From positions 21,292,031 to 21,356,030 of the forward strand of contig NC_060106.1 of assembly GCF_021155765.1 (NCBI RefSeq): a DNA stretch of 64,000 bases, in the 5' to 3' direction. Below are positions 1 to 14,500 of the stretch, piece after piece. The DNA comes from Diprion similis. Its lineage: Eukaryota > Arthropoda > Insecta > Hymenoptera > Diprionidae. The first letter of the stretch is position 1. Every line of letters begins with the position of its first letter. The notes under the pieces were generated by a model that was not told where the DNA came from, made no database searches, and was given only the letters and a program-made list of their open reading frames with translations. Position numbers and translations under genes: made by a program.

Positions 1-1400
1 ATTTTATTATACGATTTTTTCACAATGTGCCACCTCCATAAAAAAAACATATATCTCGTGCCTCTTTCACGTTTAACACGCTGAATTAATTTATCTTATT
101 TATAATCTTCCGCTTCCAGAAATTATAATCATGACGTCTTTCAGTTTAACGATCAGTATTTATATGTAAATGCAATGGTATACACACATGCAAAAAAACG
201 CATTGCGGTTTGGGATGTCGATAAAAAACGATAGTATGCGAGATAATTAATAAACACCACATGTTCAGCCAATGTCTTGCTGTCATAACTTTGTTTAGAT
301 TTTTTTTCTTTGTGGTGGCAAAATATAAATAAATATAAATTGTGCACCCCCCCCCCCCCCCCCCCCCCCCCCATCAAATTAGGTATATAACATATTTTAA
401 ATACCGGCATGCTAGTCCAGAAATTTGTTGATATTTGTGCAAAAACATTTAAGTTCTACGATCCGCACAAAAACAGGAACTGAGTTATAATGTGAAATAA
501 AAATTATGGCAATCCGTTTAACCTTCACGATAATTATTATTAATAAATTATTATATATTACTTAAACGTATATACGTGCAGTACTGCCAACTTTTAAATA
601 GAAATACGCTAAAAATAGGTATAATAAACGCTTTAATTAATTCATCTATTTACATTTGTTGTGAATAAGATACGCATGAATAGTGAATTAGAATTAAAGA
701 AACTTCCGCTACAGTCGAATTTATTTCTTCCTTCTTTTCGACTTCCGGCTTACTACGTATAATATGGTATACACGCATAGATATAATCATCACCGCATGT
801 ATTATGCCGCATACCTACATCGTTGCAGAAGAAATGCGTTAATTTAAATTTGACCCGAAATTTCCGGACTTCAGGGACCGTTACACGTATTTTGACCCGC
901 TTCGTAATATACTGTACATACATACACGTAAGATGCGTGCATTTATATGCTTTTGTATCACTTTCCTTTTTTTAGCCGTTAAACAATTATTCAAGAATCG
1001 TTACGCGAGCGTCAGCGATTCTCTTGCAACAACACGCGACACGATTCAATCAGTTGATACATAAATGTCCTTCTTAAATACATGATCGTGCATGAAACAA
1101 TCCATTTTGAACGGGATCACGTACGATTAAACGGAAAAAAAAAAAAAAAAAAAAAAAAATTTCTCAATAACGCGATTCTAATCGAAATAAAACTCGAGTA
1201 AAAAATTTCCTTTGTATTCCCTAACCTGTCTTATCAAGAAAAAAGGCGTGACGAAAGCAGGGTAAAAAATCGACGAAACAACACGCGACGTCGGGCATGC
1301 AGAAGGCTGAACGACGAACAAGTTCGACGTATTTTACGAGAACAAAAAATCATCAACCGCCGAGGTTCTCCTTTATTACGTACACAGAGATCTGAATCTC
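1..1400. other. AT-rich non-coding DNA, no gene seen
   Basis: No reading frame here resembles a known protein and I could pair no convincing splice sites. It contains a 26-base C run (347-372) and a long A run near 1135-1159. It may be intergenic or the intron of a gene lying off the left edge. Confidence 0.5.
347..372. repeat. Poly-C homopolymer, 26 bases
   Basis: Uninterrupted run of C on the plus strand. Runs this long are prone to length error in assembly, so the exact count is uncertain. The short reading frame that crosses it is an artefact encoding poly-glycine. Confidence 0.9.
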
Positions 1401-3750
1401 GGAGGCGGAGTACAACAACGGTACGAAACGTATACGTATGTCAGACATGTACCTACGCACAGGGGTGGATATTTATTTTAAGAAATATGAGCGTGTATGT
1501 AGCAGCGAACCCGAGAGCTGCTGCAGAGGCGGACCGACCGATCTCCGGATTCTCCGGCAGCGGGACTTATTCATCATGCTTCATTGGTGGGGGTTGCCGG
1601 CTGCCTGCCGCTGGATACAGCAGCTAACAGCGGCAGCTCTGCGAAGAGCGAACTAGCGATTCTCCGCTCCGCTCCGCGCGCGTAAAAATCCCCTTTTAAT
1701 CTACACCGTATCATATCGGTCTCCTATCTACCGCAAATAATTACGCACGCACTACGCGGCGCCGTGTCGACGTCTTCTCACGACCAGTTTTCCTCTATTT
1801 GCCCGTGTGAAAATATAACCGACGCGAAGCGATCGCGAATCCGCAGATCGAATACTTGTTGACGAGGATGTAACCGCGTTGCGTGAGATCTGCGTCTACG
1901 CTATATATAAACTGCATGCTCTGTTCTTATGCATCGTATTACAGACCTGTGCAATCTATGCTTTTCGAATACTCATTTTCAAATTTGAATTTCGAACGTT
2001 CGTCCGCGGCTAGCTTCGGGTCGAACAGTAACAGCAGACGATCGTCCTTACGCTTCGTTCGCTCAACGACGATTATATTTTATACGCTTTTCGAATACTC
2101 ATTTTCAAATTTGAATTTCGAACGTTGGACCGCTGCTAGCTTCACGCCAAACAGCAGACGATCGTCCTCCCGCTCCGTTCGCGTATCGTCCCAGAATTCA
2201 CTCTGGGCCTACTCGGAGCACGTGAAGGCGTGCACATCCAAGGGACCTGCGAGCTATTGACTCCGAATCCCGAGCGGGCGCGAACGGGAAACGAAACGCG
2301 GGGACGGAAAGACGGTGATAAGCCGACATCGCGAGGGATCGAGGAGCGGCGGTGGCACTGCACGCACCCTCCTACGCACGCCACCAGCGAAGCGGCGGCC
2401 GCAGAGCAATTGACTCGCCTCTCCCCCCCCCCCCTATTCGGAGGAGCGGAACGCCGCCCGCGTTTGATTGGAGTGCGATATTCGAGCCGAGGGACTCGGC
2501 GGCGGTTCTTTTAATTATAATCCGTTTTCCCTTTCTCTTTCTCTTCCTCTTTTTCCTATTCATCATCACTTACTTTCGAAGCCACCCCGCGAACTCGGAG
2601 ACCGATGAAACGGCTTCCTCCTCGCACGCCTCCTGCTTCCTATGTCCAAGGGTGGTTAAACCGCGCCGCTGCAGCACCGCGGATCTCGGACATTCATTCA
2701 CCCTGGACTTTCGACTCCGTCGGATGGCCTGGCTGCCTTCGCCTTTAACCGTGTCACTGCGTTTGCGGGTCGTTAATAACTCCCTGCTTTATTCCCGAAT
2801 GACGATTTATGAATTTCGATTATTATCCCCGTAGCGCTGCGTTCTCGCTTGTATTATACCGTTTTTGGCGATATATATTATATCACCGTGATATAGCGAC
2901 GAGGAAATTTTCCGAATTTTTTTCGCGCACTCCCGGTCACTAATGTTTTCCGATACTATTTGATCGATACTTTGAGAATTGTAAGCCCCGGCACAGCCCC
3001 GTCTCTCAGGAGGTGGGTTGGTACTTTTTATACAATCCAAACGGGGGGAATACGCTCCGCCGTTTTTCCTTCTTACGCGTCTTTTTTTTTCTTTCTTTTT
3101 TTTTTTTTATACTTCGAATCGTTCACCGGCGTCGCGCGATCACTTCTATTTTTTCTTCAAAAACTACGAGTTGATATCACTTCTCCCTCTGGCTCTCTAT
3201 TCTCTCTGGTTCTACTTTGCCTCCACCTCGCCGCTTGATTGATACATAAACACTCCCGAATACTTCTTCGTTTATATATCGTCCCGCGCGATTCGTCCGC
3301 CTTTCTTAGGTGCCTTCTTCGCTTCCTAACAGCGAAATCGAGCTACGCCCGGGCTGTGCCTTCGTCGTGACTAGCTCTCCTCCCCCTGCGGGAACGCGAT
3401 ACAAATTTTTCTAAAACCGATCGAAAAACGTCTTTTGACAGCGGCAGGCTGGACGCGTACTGGCAGCTACCTCGACGCCAGCGACCTCTCGCCCCGCCCG
3501 AACCTTCGCTCGCTGCTGGGGACGAGCCGGCCGCTCGATCAATCCCACGCACCAGCCCACGGGCCCCGCGTCTAGGCAAAGGACCGAGATCCTGTTTGCC
3601 CGAGATTCAAAGTCCTGCCTGGCGACATCTGGCGCCGTTTTCCCGAAGCGATAGTCGACTCTTCGCTCGGCCGGTAACGAGGAGAGTTACGATACTGAAA
3701 TGCTGCCGGAAAAATAGGGCGCGAAGATTTGAAACGGGCCGGAGGAATGC
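1400..3750. promoter_or_regulatory. GC- and CpG-rich block, possible promoter or 5' non-coding exon
   Basis: Base composition shifts sharply from the AT-rich flanks to a GC- and CpG-rich block with many CG dinucleotides, densest around 1500-1680, 2260-2520 and 3330-3620. Open frames exist on both strands but are low in complexity (Ser/Arg/Pro-rich) and resemble no family I know. The likeliest reading is a promoter with a 5' untranslated exon for a gene whose coding part lies outside the window. Orientation cannot be decided from the sequence. Confidence 0.4.
1960..2181. repeat. Two-copy direct repeat of about 100 bp
   Basis: The first 41 bases are identical between 1960-2000 and 2086-2126. 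Similarity then continues with substitutions and small gaps to about 2061 and 2181. Both copies end with the shared stretch cagcagacgatcgtcct. The spacing is 126 bp. This is a local tandem duplication inside the GC-rich block. Confidence 0.85.
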
Positions 3751-5066
3751 TGACTGCTGTGATTTTTGAGACTTTTCACTGCTTGCTTTCAGATTATATC
3801 CGTTTTGGCAAACGATTAAAGTATTAATTGGTAAACTTTTTCAAAGGAAAACGAGATTTGCGTTATATTTATTTAATCGAATAAAAAAACATCGTTGTTT
3901 AACGAAACGTATCGCGAACTGTCTTCTTTTATAACTTAATTATTGAGGCTTTATGTATACACTTCAAGTCCCAAATGGCTGTAAGGGATATACGAAGTAA
4001 AACGAGATGACTTCCGTTTGGCGAAATGCCAATATTCATCCATAAAGTTGAAACTCATTGTCTAGAATTATTCATATATTCCAAGTTTTAACGGTGAAGA
4101 TATAGGTATGTATGTATACCACAGTATCCGGTGAGCGGTTTTTTTTTTTTTGTGTGTATACTATCACTTGTTGGCGTGAAATTTTGATACATTTTTTATT
4201 TTATTCTATCATTAATTCTTATTCGTTTCGCGGTTGGATACGAGAACTTTTTATTGCATACAATGAACGTATAATAATGCAACGATGATCTCGAATCTTA
4301 GTTATTTGCAAAAGAAAAACCTGCAGACTTATCTCGCTGTAAACTGATCAAATTTACAGTTCAATAAAACCTAAATTTAATTATTCAGTCGTTTATTTAT
4401 TCATTCATTTATTTCCGTTTACACACGGGTTAAAATTATGCCGCGATATAATAATGTATCAACCTATTCAAATTCTACATGTATGCCGTGTATGTGATAT
4501 TCTGCCTGAAAGACCTTGGTCAACACCTGCTACTTTGCAAGAACGTACTGTGATTCTCCTCTCCTTCCTTCTTCTCGTAGAACTTTTATACATACAACGT
4601 GCGTGTGTGTGTATAAATAGCAAGCTCTTTTATACATTTGCCTAATGAATAATAGTTAGCATATCAAGGTAACGACCGCTTGCAGTACAAAGATCGTATA
4701 TTTTTGAAGTTTGGATTCAAGACGAAAGAAACATTGGGAGCTGCATGATTTGATTACGGATGAATAATTTGAATTGTAGATGAAAAATAAAAAAGAGAAA
4801 TAGAAAAATACGAAGTATAAAATTATCAAGCTTAAAGTAACGGCAGTGAATATATGAACTTACGGATGAGGAAATAACTGAGACAGAAATTCGTAGTTTT
4901 TACATAATAATTTGATTATCGCAGACTCATATATTGTATACGTATGCATATCGTATAATATATTTATGAAATTTTATATTCATAGGCGAATGTGTATGTG
5001 CATAGGATATATATATATATATATTGCTGCAATATGTGTGCTGCTTTTCACTGTACTTTATTGAAA

Positions 5067-5101
<35 letters not shown>

Positions 5102-5323
5102 TGATATATATATATTATTATGTATGCATATATTTTGGTTATTATCAAACAACACATGACATTTCTGATATCATATTTACATTGAGTGTCTATTACAATT
5201 ATTCAGTTTAATGTATTATCATATCGTACAATAGATATTATTACATAGTTATAGGTCGTTTGAAAATTTGTGAAATATGTTAAAAGTGCCCAACTCTACA
5301 TGTCGTGTAAGGTGTGCGTATGC

Positions 5324-5349
5324 GTGTGTGTGTGTGTGTGTGTGTGTGT
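5324..5349. repeat. (GT)n microsatellite
   Basis: About 13 uninterrupted GT units. Confidence 0.9.
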
Positions 5350-8300
5350 AGTACACGTATTAGAGGGAAGGCCTAGTGTTACGTTCGAATTACAAACTGT
5401 ATCCAATTAATGATTATCGATATACAATATTTAAGTATGTATTTCGAAACTGGATCTATGTTTTTTTTTTTTTTATAATATATAATCTGCTCGACCGCAA
5501 CAATCGATCCACCCTGTACTACTGTTGCTGCTACTGTTGCTGCTGCGACGACTTCGCTGATTTATTATACAGACACTCAGATTGATACTCAATTGCACCT
5601 ACACATTGTAATAAAATCGCTGCGTGCAATTGCGTCAGTTGTATAAAAAATTCCCAGTGAATTTCAAGACACACCTTATGGAGTATTTTTATATAGAGTT
5701 ACAGTTATTCTTACTCATATACATATTTAGAATTTTTCCATATCAAGTGGATTCAAAATTGTTATATTTTTCCCCTTAGATAAAATATAATATAAACCTG
5801 ATCAAGAATTTTTATTTTAAGAATGAATCGGCGCGCGTTTACAGCGTGTAAGTGTAGGTTTCGCAAGCTGAAATTCTCTGTTTTTAGACTAAATGTGCAG
5901 AAATCACATCTTGCCATTATTCTGTTTCACATGGAATAGCTCTCGACCAATTTCGAGTGCTGGGAAAAATTGGATCGCCAAAATAAATCCCCAAGCGTAT
6001 CACCAGCAGCCATGTTGATTTTAAAGATATCTTATTCATAAAATTAAGGCTAAATTTGCGACTGTTGTGACACTATGTGACGTTTTATGCTAAGACGAGT
6101 GCGCAGTTCAATCCTTTGAAACTTTCTAATATTACCAATAAAACGCGATTGCACGCACAGATAACCGATACTGTGTATATACATATATATATAAGGTTTT
6201 TGCGTGATATTGTGTGACAACATTGATATAAATATATGCACATGTATGTATAAGTTATATTTTAAACAGCTAAACTAGGACAAGCTTTAATTATAAAAAA
6301 TTATTATTTCTTAAAAACGACGTATGAGCATTTATCTGCACAACACTTTAGCATTTTTCTCTTATTTAAACTTAACTTCACAATTTTTAAATATATATTT
6401 ATATTATACTTACCGAGAAACCTTATGTTTAATACTTACTAATCTTTACCTACTGTCTTTACTTCTTACATCCGGTGAATAAATGTAATGATAATTTACA
6501 GATACATTTGACTATCGCACTGTACAGCTGTTATCTTGACCTGTAATGTTTTACCAATTTTTTTTTTTTTTTTTTTTTTTTTACCAATACATAACATCAG
6601 CGTTAATGAATTTTTTCAATTATACACAATATATTGTAAGACGTAAAGACAGTGACGAGCTTGAATTATTTCTCTTATATTATATCAAACTTCACCCTAT
6701 ATATCATCGCGCACTTTAAACAAGAAAAATATAACTTGGCTACTATTCAACTTTTCTAATCACAATCTACCGTATGTTGCTACAATTAATTAAATATAGG
6801 TATATCACCGCTGGAACACGAGGATACGATGTCGATTTGATCTAGACTGTAGGATGTCTGTCTCATCAATCTTATCTTCGTCTGATCGTCGTGATGCTTG
6901 TATAAAAGAGGGCTAAAACCTACGTATGATTATTTTTAATTAATTCATTACATTAACTTATATGCTCTCATTGTTGTTTTTCTTCTTTTTTTTTTTCAAT
7001 ATGTATATAATATATATTAACTATTACACTTACGTATTATCTACAACTCGCTATATAATCGCATTCCCTATATTCTACCGTTTCGAAAATTACTTAGATT
7101 ATTCATTAGTGAGTTCAATTGTTAGAATACAAATTACGAAAGAGCGATTACAGAGGCAGTAAGTAGAAGTTTCATTCAAGTATATTATGCATGTATGTAC
7201 CTGTACTTTATCCGTCGGGCAATCTTCGTATCAACAAAAAACGCGTTCTTGAAACTTTCAACATGTCTGAATGTGGCTGCAGGTTTCTTCATACGTTTTC
7301 AAACTACATAACGTAACCTTATCTACGAATTATTTCAGATTTCTTCTAGCTTCCGTTCGAAAGACACTAAATTTTGAGTCTTCACGGTAGTCAAGTCAGC
7401 TATTACATTATATTTTTACCCTCAACTTTTCACATGAAATTCTGCGTACAAAAAAAAACAAATGATAACAAGATTGAAATCCCATGCGAGAGACAATTCC
7501 AGTTCTGATTTCAAAGTTATTACCTCTTCAAATTGCCAAAAATTTTAATATTTTTCATAAAATTCATTGCCAACGGACTTTTTTATTCGCTGATAGACTT
7601 AAAGAAGTTCGAGAAAAAGTCACAACTTGTAACATCAAAGTCGGAACCGCCTTTCGCAATATGTTTGAAAATCTGTCTTTGTTAGGCATCTTTTTTTTTT
7701 CTATTGATGTAGAATTTGATGTAAAATTTTGAGTTAAAAAGAATGTAATCATTTAGTTCGTTATCTTTCTACCGAAGGCTGGAAGAATCTAAAATAATTC
7801 GCCAACTTTATGATATTAGGAAGATTCACATCGCGTGAAAAACCTTGAGCCTAATCGGAATTGACGAGGGTCAGGATCGTTAAAGTTAAGAAAATCATCC
7901 GATTCTGAATCCATATTCATTGTTTAACATCTATGATCGATTGATCGTTTGATTTCTCTGTTTTTCTTTTCCTTTAAATATGCAGCCGCTACTGAATATA
8001 TTTGGAAGTTGCGCTCACCGCAAATTGTAAAAGGGAACAGGAAATTAATGATAAGATAGCAAACATTATGGATTGTTAAACGAGGAGTTTGGACATTCCT
8101 AACGTTTGGAAGGATATCTCAACACATTATTTTTTCTTTCACAACTGCGGTGAACGCACAAAGAAACACGAGATAAACAATCTTTCGAACAATACAAAAC
8201 AGTGAAACGAAATTAGAATCAGACGATCTTCCGCATTGCATTGCACATGCATACAGTAGAGTACTGGAAACATTTCCGCTATTGAGTGTAACAAGTTTTC

Positions 8301-9314
8301 ACTACACAGATAATCTCTACAGCGATGTATGTAACGTTTCAAACAGTACTCATTACTGTGCTTTGTGAAAGTTAAAAGTTATGCACAACAGAAGTTTGAG
8401 ATCCTTGAAGAATTTTCTTTGAGCTCCAAACAACAGTTTATTTATTTTCGATTTGGAATCGCCACGAATTTTCTCATTATATAATATTATAAGAACCAAA
8501 GTGTAAAGAACGCGTTTGAAAAATAAACCAGCGGGCAATACATAATTGCGAAAAAAAATTTTGCATGCGATTTATAAAAGAGGATTCAAAATACTTGACC
8601 ATAGTTTTGAAATATGTGAAAATCTATACAATATTACAACAGAAATTTGCCGTAGTTTTTCTAAAATTATTTCACAATATCATAGATTTCACGACATTTG
8701 TTGCATATCAGATTATTTATTTTCACGAAATAAAGCAGCTTATATTTTACAATTTTAGCATGAAATTACCGTCGACCATATACATGTGAAATTTGAAGCG
8801 ATACAATTCTTCGAAATTTTAAGCTCGGTTGCTTATTCAGAAGACCTGCATTTAATGATTATTTATTCCGAATGCGTGAAAATAAACGGGTAATATGTAT
8901 TGCCCTTGTGAATATAAAAATAAGTGAATTTGAGGGACGGAAAAGAGCCGCAGGAAGAAAGAGACAAACGAAGGGATTACTGAAAATAAATTGAATCAAT
9001 AAAATATATTAAACAAATATTGTATATATTTCTGTAATGCCTAATAATAAAAACATAGAAATTAAAATCATCAGGTTAAATGGGCATTGTTACAATTATA
9101 ATTTATTAATTATTAAACTCGTTAATGAAATTATTCTGGACGAGACGTTCTTGAGAGCAAAAATACATAAACATTATATGGGTCACACAAAATTCATAAA
9201 AAAAAAAATTGAAAAAAAAAAAAAAAAAAAAGTAATAATAATACGTCAAGAAACAACAAACGATTGCAGACGAGAATCACATACGACGTACTTGAAATGA
9301 TCGATTGCTCGTGA

Positions 9315-9318
9315 TAAT

Positions 9319-9369
<51 letters not shown>
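9315..9369. repeat. (AAT)n microsatellite
   Basis: About 18 AAT/TAA units in an AT-rich region. Confidence 0.9.
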
Positions 9370-11533
9370 CCTCTATATTCAATAATTCGTATGATAAACC
9401 GAGATATAAACTTTTTGAAGCACTTAGCACAGTTTCACGTAAAATTATGAATCACAATATATTTGAAATTTTTTTACAATTATTTTGCGTGATTTTTTTT
9501 TTTGTTTCTGTCATTTCTTCTCAAAAGTCGTTATTGTATTTGTTTTTCCATATCCATATCATATTATTCGCATCGTAGCTCATCTATCTATACAGTACAT
9601 AAAACGTAACCACTAAAAATCATTCGATTCAAGTAAATCTATTCAATTTATCTTTTGTGTATACATATAGGTATAGTAAATTATTGTATTTAAACGCACG
9701 CATTTACTCCCCTATTTGCATGCGATATTCACATTATTCTTCATCACCTCCTTTTTCTTCTTCTTCTTCTTCTGCTCTTTTTTTTTTCTTTAAATCACTT
9801 TCTTTTAATAATATACAATATAATAATATACTATGTCGCATATAAAAAACAATTACTTAGTATAGAGTACGGGTTCGATTCATAGTTAAGTATTCAATTT
9901 TTTTTGCTTTTACCTCTTTTCTCTTTTTTGCTTCCCTTTTATGGTGTCATCATACTCGTATATTAGTTATATATAAACATAAGACCTTGTTTTCTTTTAC
10001 TTGTTATTCGATTGGAGTTTTGTGTGTTTTTTTTTCCATTTTCTTTTTTATTTTATTTATTGTTTTCGCATTTTTTCTAAAATATTATTTATAGTTCCTC
10101 GCCCCCAGAATTTTTAGTCGCTTCAATTTCAAATTCATTATATCTTCGATAGTTTCAGTGAAATTATAAACGTAATGTATGTATATAGAATTTGAAACTG
10201 ATCAGTGAAATATTCTTCTCTTTTTAATAAGGAATTATAAATCATGAACGATCAATGCCACACATCGGAAATGTAAAACACATCATTGTGTATCGGCACA
10301 ATCGACGAATATTACGAGAAAAATGAAAAAAAAAAATAAGATTATGTAAGGGAACAAAAAAAAAAGTACTACGTGAGAAGATAATACAGGTTTCTTTTAT
10401 TTTATTTTATTTTTCTTTGCAAATTCTCGGTCTGTTTGAAAATTTCGCCGATCCAAATAGGGTTGATAAAATAAAAGGAAAAAAAAAAAAAAAAAAGATA
10501 CATTTGAAAGAGATGAATTCGGGAACGAGGTGAAAAAAAAAATTAAATTGGTCTATGGCGACAGTCAGCGCGAATGCGTTTTTTAGTTGGTTTTTCCGTT
10601 TTTTGTTTCTTTTCTTCTTTTATCTTTATTCTCTAAGAAAGCAATTTATCGTTTGGAGCTAAAAAACCGTATTGTTATGTTTTGGTTGGCAGGTCTGAAT
10701 GCATGTATACATATATACATATATTATATATATATATATATATATAGTATATATATATATGTATATAACATTTTGTTGTTGTTTGTAGTGTGAGATCGAG
10801 CCCTTAACAACAAGATCGACGATATATCGAATTACTCTATCTGAAGAGGAACGCGATGTCGCGATGTTGCTGAGTTAACAAAACAATCTGCTCCACGTTT
10901 CGCCTTCGCACCCTAAAAGACGATTCTTATCACGATTTCATTCCAAGTATCTAAACTGTATCTTGAAGATTAACTAGTTTATCTAGATTCATATACTCTA
11001 AAAAATTTTAACTTCATATTATTGAGTATTGCATACTCATTGATAAAATTTACACACAAAGTTAATACTAATCTTCAAAATAAACTGAATATCAAGATAC
11101 AAGTGAGATTTCAAAACTCTGGTATTCCAGTATCGAATTTATTCAGAATTTATCAGTTAAGGGGATATCCAGGATAAAAAAAAATCAACCGCATAACGAA
11201 CTAGACTTCCTCGTCTCATTCATGAATAATAGTTTCTATTTCAACATTGTGTAAGATCAGTTCGAATCGGTTTAAATTTTTCCTGAAAATCCCCGTATAA
11301 TATCACATTGAGCGAACAGTAATACTGTTTATCTTCAGTTATTACTGTCAACCCTTTAAATTTTGGAAAACCAGCCGCTTTATTCTATTCTAACACCGAC
11401 TTGATCATCGATAGAGAAGAATAATTGGATAAAAAAGAAAAAAAAAAAAATTGAATAAACATGAGCGAAAGAGAACCACTTACCACACTCGAGCAGGCAG
11501 AAGAGGCGGCCGTGGAAGCAGAGGTAGGGACCG

Positions 11534-14500
11534 TCAATATTGAACGATATTATCCACAACTGCAAAACCACAGGCACCGAGACCCGCACTCGACATTAAG
11601 CGAACTAATTCTCTGGCATGTGAGACGGCAACTTCGAGCGGGGGTCGTCGTGGTAGATTACTGGACTCTGTAATGAAAAAAGGGGATGAAAAAAAGAATT
11701 AGCAAAATTATTTTATCTTTGCGATAAGATGCGGTTAATCAGTCTTCTTCTTTCGCTTCATCTGCATTTCAATTTCCTCTGCAGAATCAAATACTTACCA
11801 AGTATCGCGGAGTTCAGCCTATCACAGACAGTTTCTCTCTGTTGGGAATCCAACTGCCAACCAACCGGCGAACTCCACGGGTTCGAATATGCCAACAAGC
11901 TAAATGCATCTTGGAGCATTTTTTTATTCGCATCATTTTTACCGTGCTGTTGCCTTAGGTGTATAGACTGGGAGTACAGCTGCCTTCCGAATTCCAACAT
12001 CTTTTCGACCGCCTGCTTGTTACCTCCGCACAGTAATTTCTTGTTACTCTTACTGCTCGGATTGTCGACGTTGTTACTACTATTGCCATTTTGTTGCTGA
12101 TTTTGATTTGAGTTGTCTACCTCTGTTGCAAAAGAAAAATAACAGCAACTAATTATACGATGCGTATATTGTACAACGATAAAAATAATTTCCAAGATTT
12201 TCATTTGGTGAAAGAAGGTGAAGTCAGTAGAAAAATTCAGAAACATTTTAGTAAAATATGAGTATTGAAACTAATAAGTGGATAAAAATATATAATTAGT
12301 GCAGGAATCATTAACGAAACAGTAATCAGACAGCATTTAGTTAGAATCGTGACTTGTGGAAGAAAATACATTCATTCATCTTACCCATATCTTCAAAGCC
12401 CCCGTTTTCACACTTGTGTCCGTTAGTGTTTAGGTCGCCATTTTGATACCCATTCCCAGTTTTAACGCCATTGATGCCATTTACACTGTTTTCTTCCATG
12501 TCGACGTCATCCTCGATTTGCCCGTTGATGATTTGTTGATCTCCAGCACCATTCAGAGTATTATTTAAGTTCATTTCTTCTACACTACCGTTTGTCGATG
12601 ATTTTGTATTATATGCTTTGGTCGATTGTATAACGCTAGTTTGGTTTTCGCTGCTGCCGGTCTGGCACACCTCTGAATCACTACCATTTACCATTTCGAC
12701 AAATTGACGACACTTCAGGGCGAACATAAGGTTTGGATCTCGATCTAATAGACCAGGGTATAACCTGCTTGTTAGCTCTATAGCTTCACCCATTCGTCCC
12801 GCTAAAACCAACTTTAGAATTCCTGTAAACACAGTCCACATGCATAAAGCATATATTAATTTCGTTCAAACATTTTGCCATACTAAATACAAAACAATAC
12901 GAATTATGCCAAATTTATGACAACAATCCTTATGGGAAAGGAAATATTAGAAAAGTACTTTGCTTGTTTAAAAAAAACCTACTTTGTCTATTCTTAATAG
13001 AATTTATCTCTTCTTCAAAGACCTGTCCAGTGCTATTGGCAAAGGCTTCGGCAGTCGCGCAATATCCGTGATGAACAAGATACGTCGATACCATTCTGAA
13101 AAAATATATTGAGTAATTAATAATCTCCATTGATATTCAATACTACTGTCGCTGCGCGAAACCAATATGCTGGACGAAATGAAAAATGTGACTACATTTC
13201 GACAATTTCTTTCCTCTTTCTTTGTCTCTGCATCAAGAGAAAGCACATCAAGTTTTCGTTATTCCGAAACAGTTTTTTGCTGATTAGATAATAATAGAGT
13301 AAACAGAGATTCGGTTAATCATGAATGACGAACTTTCTTTTCTCACTTGTTTCTGCAACTGAATTGTGCTTAGTGACAGCTAAAGAAAAAGAAACTCAGC
13401 GTAACATTATAAAAATAAACTAAGAGGATAAACCTAGATAGAAGAGAGAAGCAAAGCGATTTCCGCAATCTTTTGAAAGACTGGCTGAGAATTTCTACTC
13501 TTTCGTTAACAAAGATTCTAGAAAAAATCAATGATTCCAACGAGTAATGTGCAATGCTACTGCAATATTTGGTGAAATTCAGATGCTTAAACTGCATACA
13601 TCTCGGTGAGTTTATTTATAGATTTGATAGCGCTGTACATACTTATGTAGGACAGACTGCCATTGTCCTTGGCCATGATCAGGCGTTGGATAATCTATTA
13701 TTTGCAATCGCGTTCTGACACGCAGCTCATTGATCATGTCACCGATATCGAATACGAAAGGAGCCTGACCAAAATTTGCATCGACGATCTCTCCTGGTGT
13801 TTGGAGTCCGACCGTTGGATACAAGTTTGGCTGAAAATCAGGAGCACAACTCGTATAAGAGAGGCTTAAGAATCGATTGTTCAATAACGATAGTTAACAG
13901 TGTTTAATATTACTCACAGGAAGGTCAGTGAACGCTATTCCAAGATGATGTCCATTTTTTGTATAAAAAGCGGTGTTATCCACCAAATTTACTCCGCAAC
14001 CAATAACGTCTCCTGTTGTAAATGTCGGACCATAAGGCTGACCCGTTCCGGATGAACAAAAACTGTGCCCGTCGTCACCGTGGTAACCGTAAGAATTTTT
14101 ATCCCATCCAGGAAGTCTGTTTACATTTACGCCGTGAGCAGACAGACCAATTCCCATGTAACCGTCCCGACCTTTGCTCACTATTTTTACTTCAAAATAA
14201 TATAAGCCACATGCTGCCGGTATTGAATGCATTGTGCGGACGCTTGCTGCATCTTTATGTGTTTTTCCATAACCTGAAGAAGAAGAATTATTTTCAGTAT
14301 TATAGACTTATACCTGTATTCAAGGGTTTTCCATTACTGTGCTCAGATTCGACAATATCCAAGCTGTTTCGGCTGCCAGCACAGTGTGAACTGATCTGTA
14401 GTAACTGTTTTTACATTTGGCGAGACAGGATATATTATGAAAACTCTAGCAAAACGAAAGGATGAAAACTGATCAACGGTACGTGAGATACGAGGCCTGT

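Larger units (their letters stand above)
3750..11533. other. Long AT-rich non-coding stretch
   Basis: No coding exon is supported. The part nearest 11.5 kb is presumably RanBPM 3' UTR, since RanBPM ends at 11534 on the minus strand. The rest may be intergenic. It holds a (GT)n tract at 5324-5349, (AT)n tracts near 5067-5092 and 10717-10760, a CTG-type interrupted tract near 5521-5546, T and A runs, and an (AAT)n microsatellite at 9315-9369. Confidence 0.5.

Noticed and set aside
1883-2260. 125-codon frame with internal repeat FEYSFSNLNFER
   Set aside because: The protein repeat is only the translation of the DNA duplication at 1960-2181. Composition is low complexity and no family matches.
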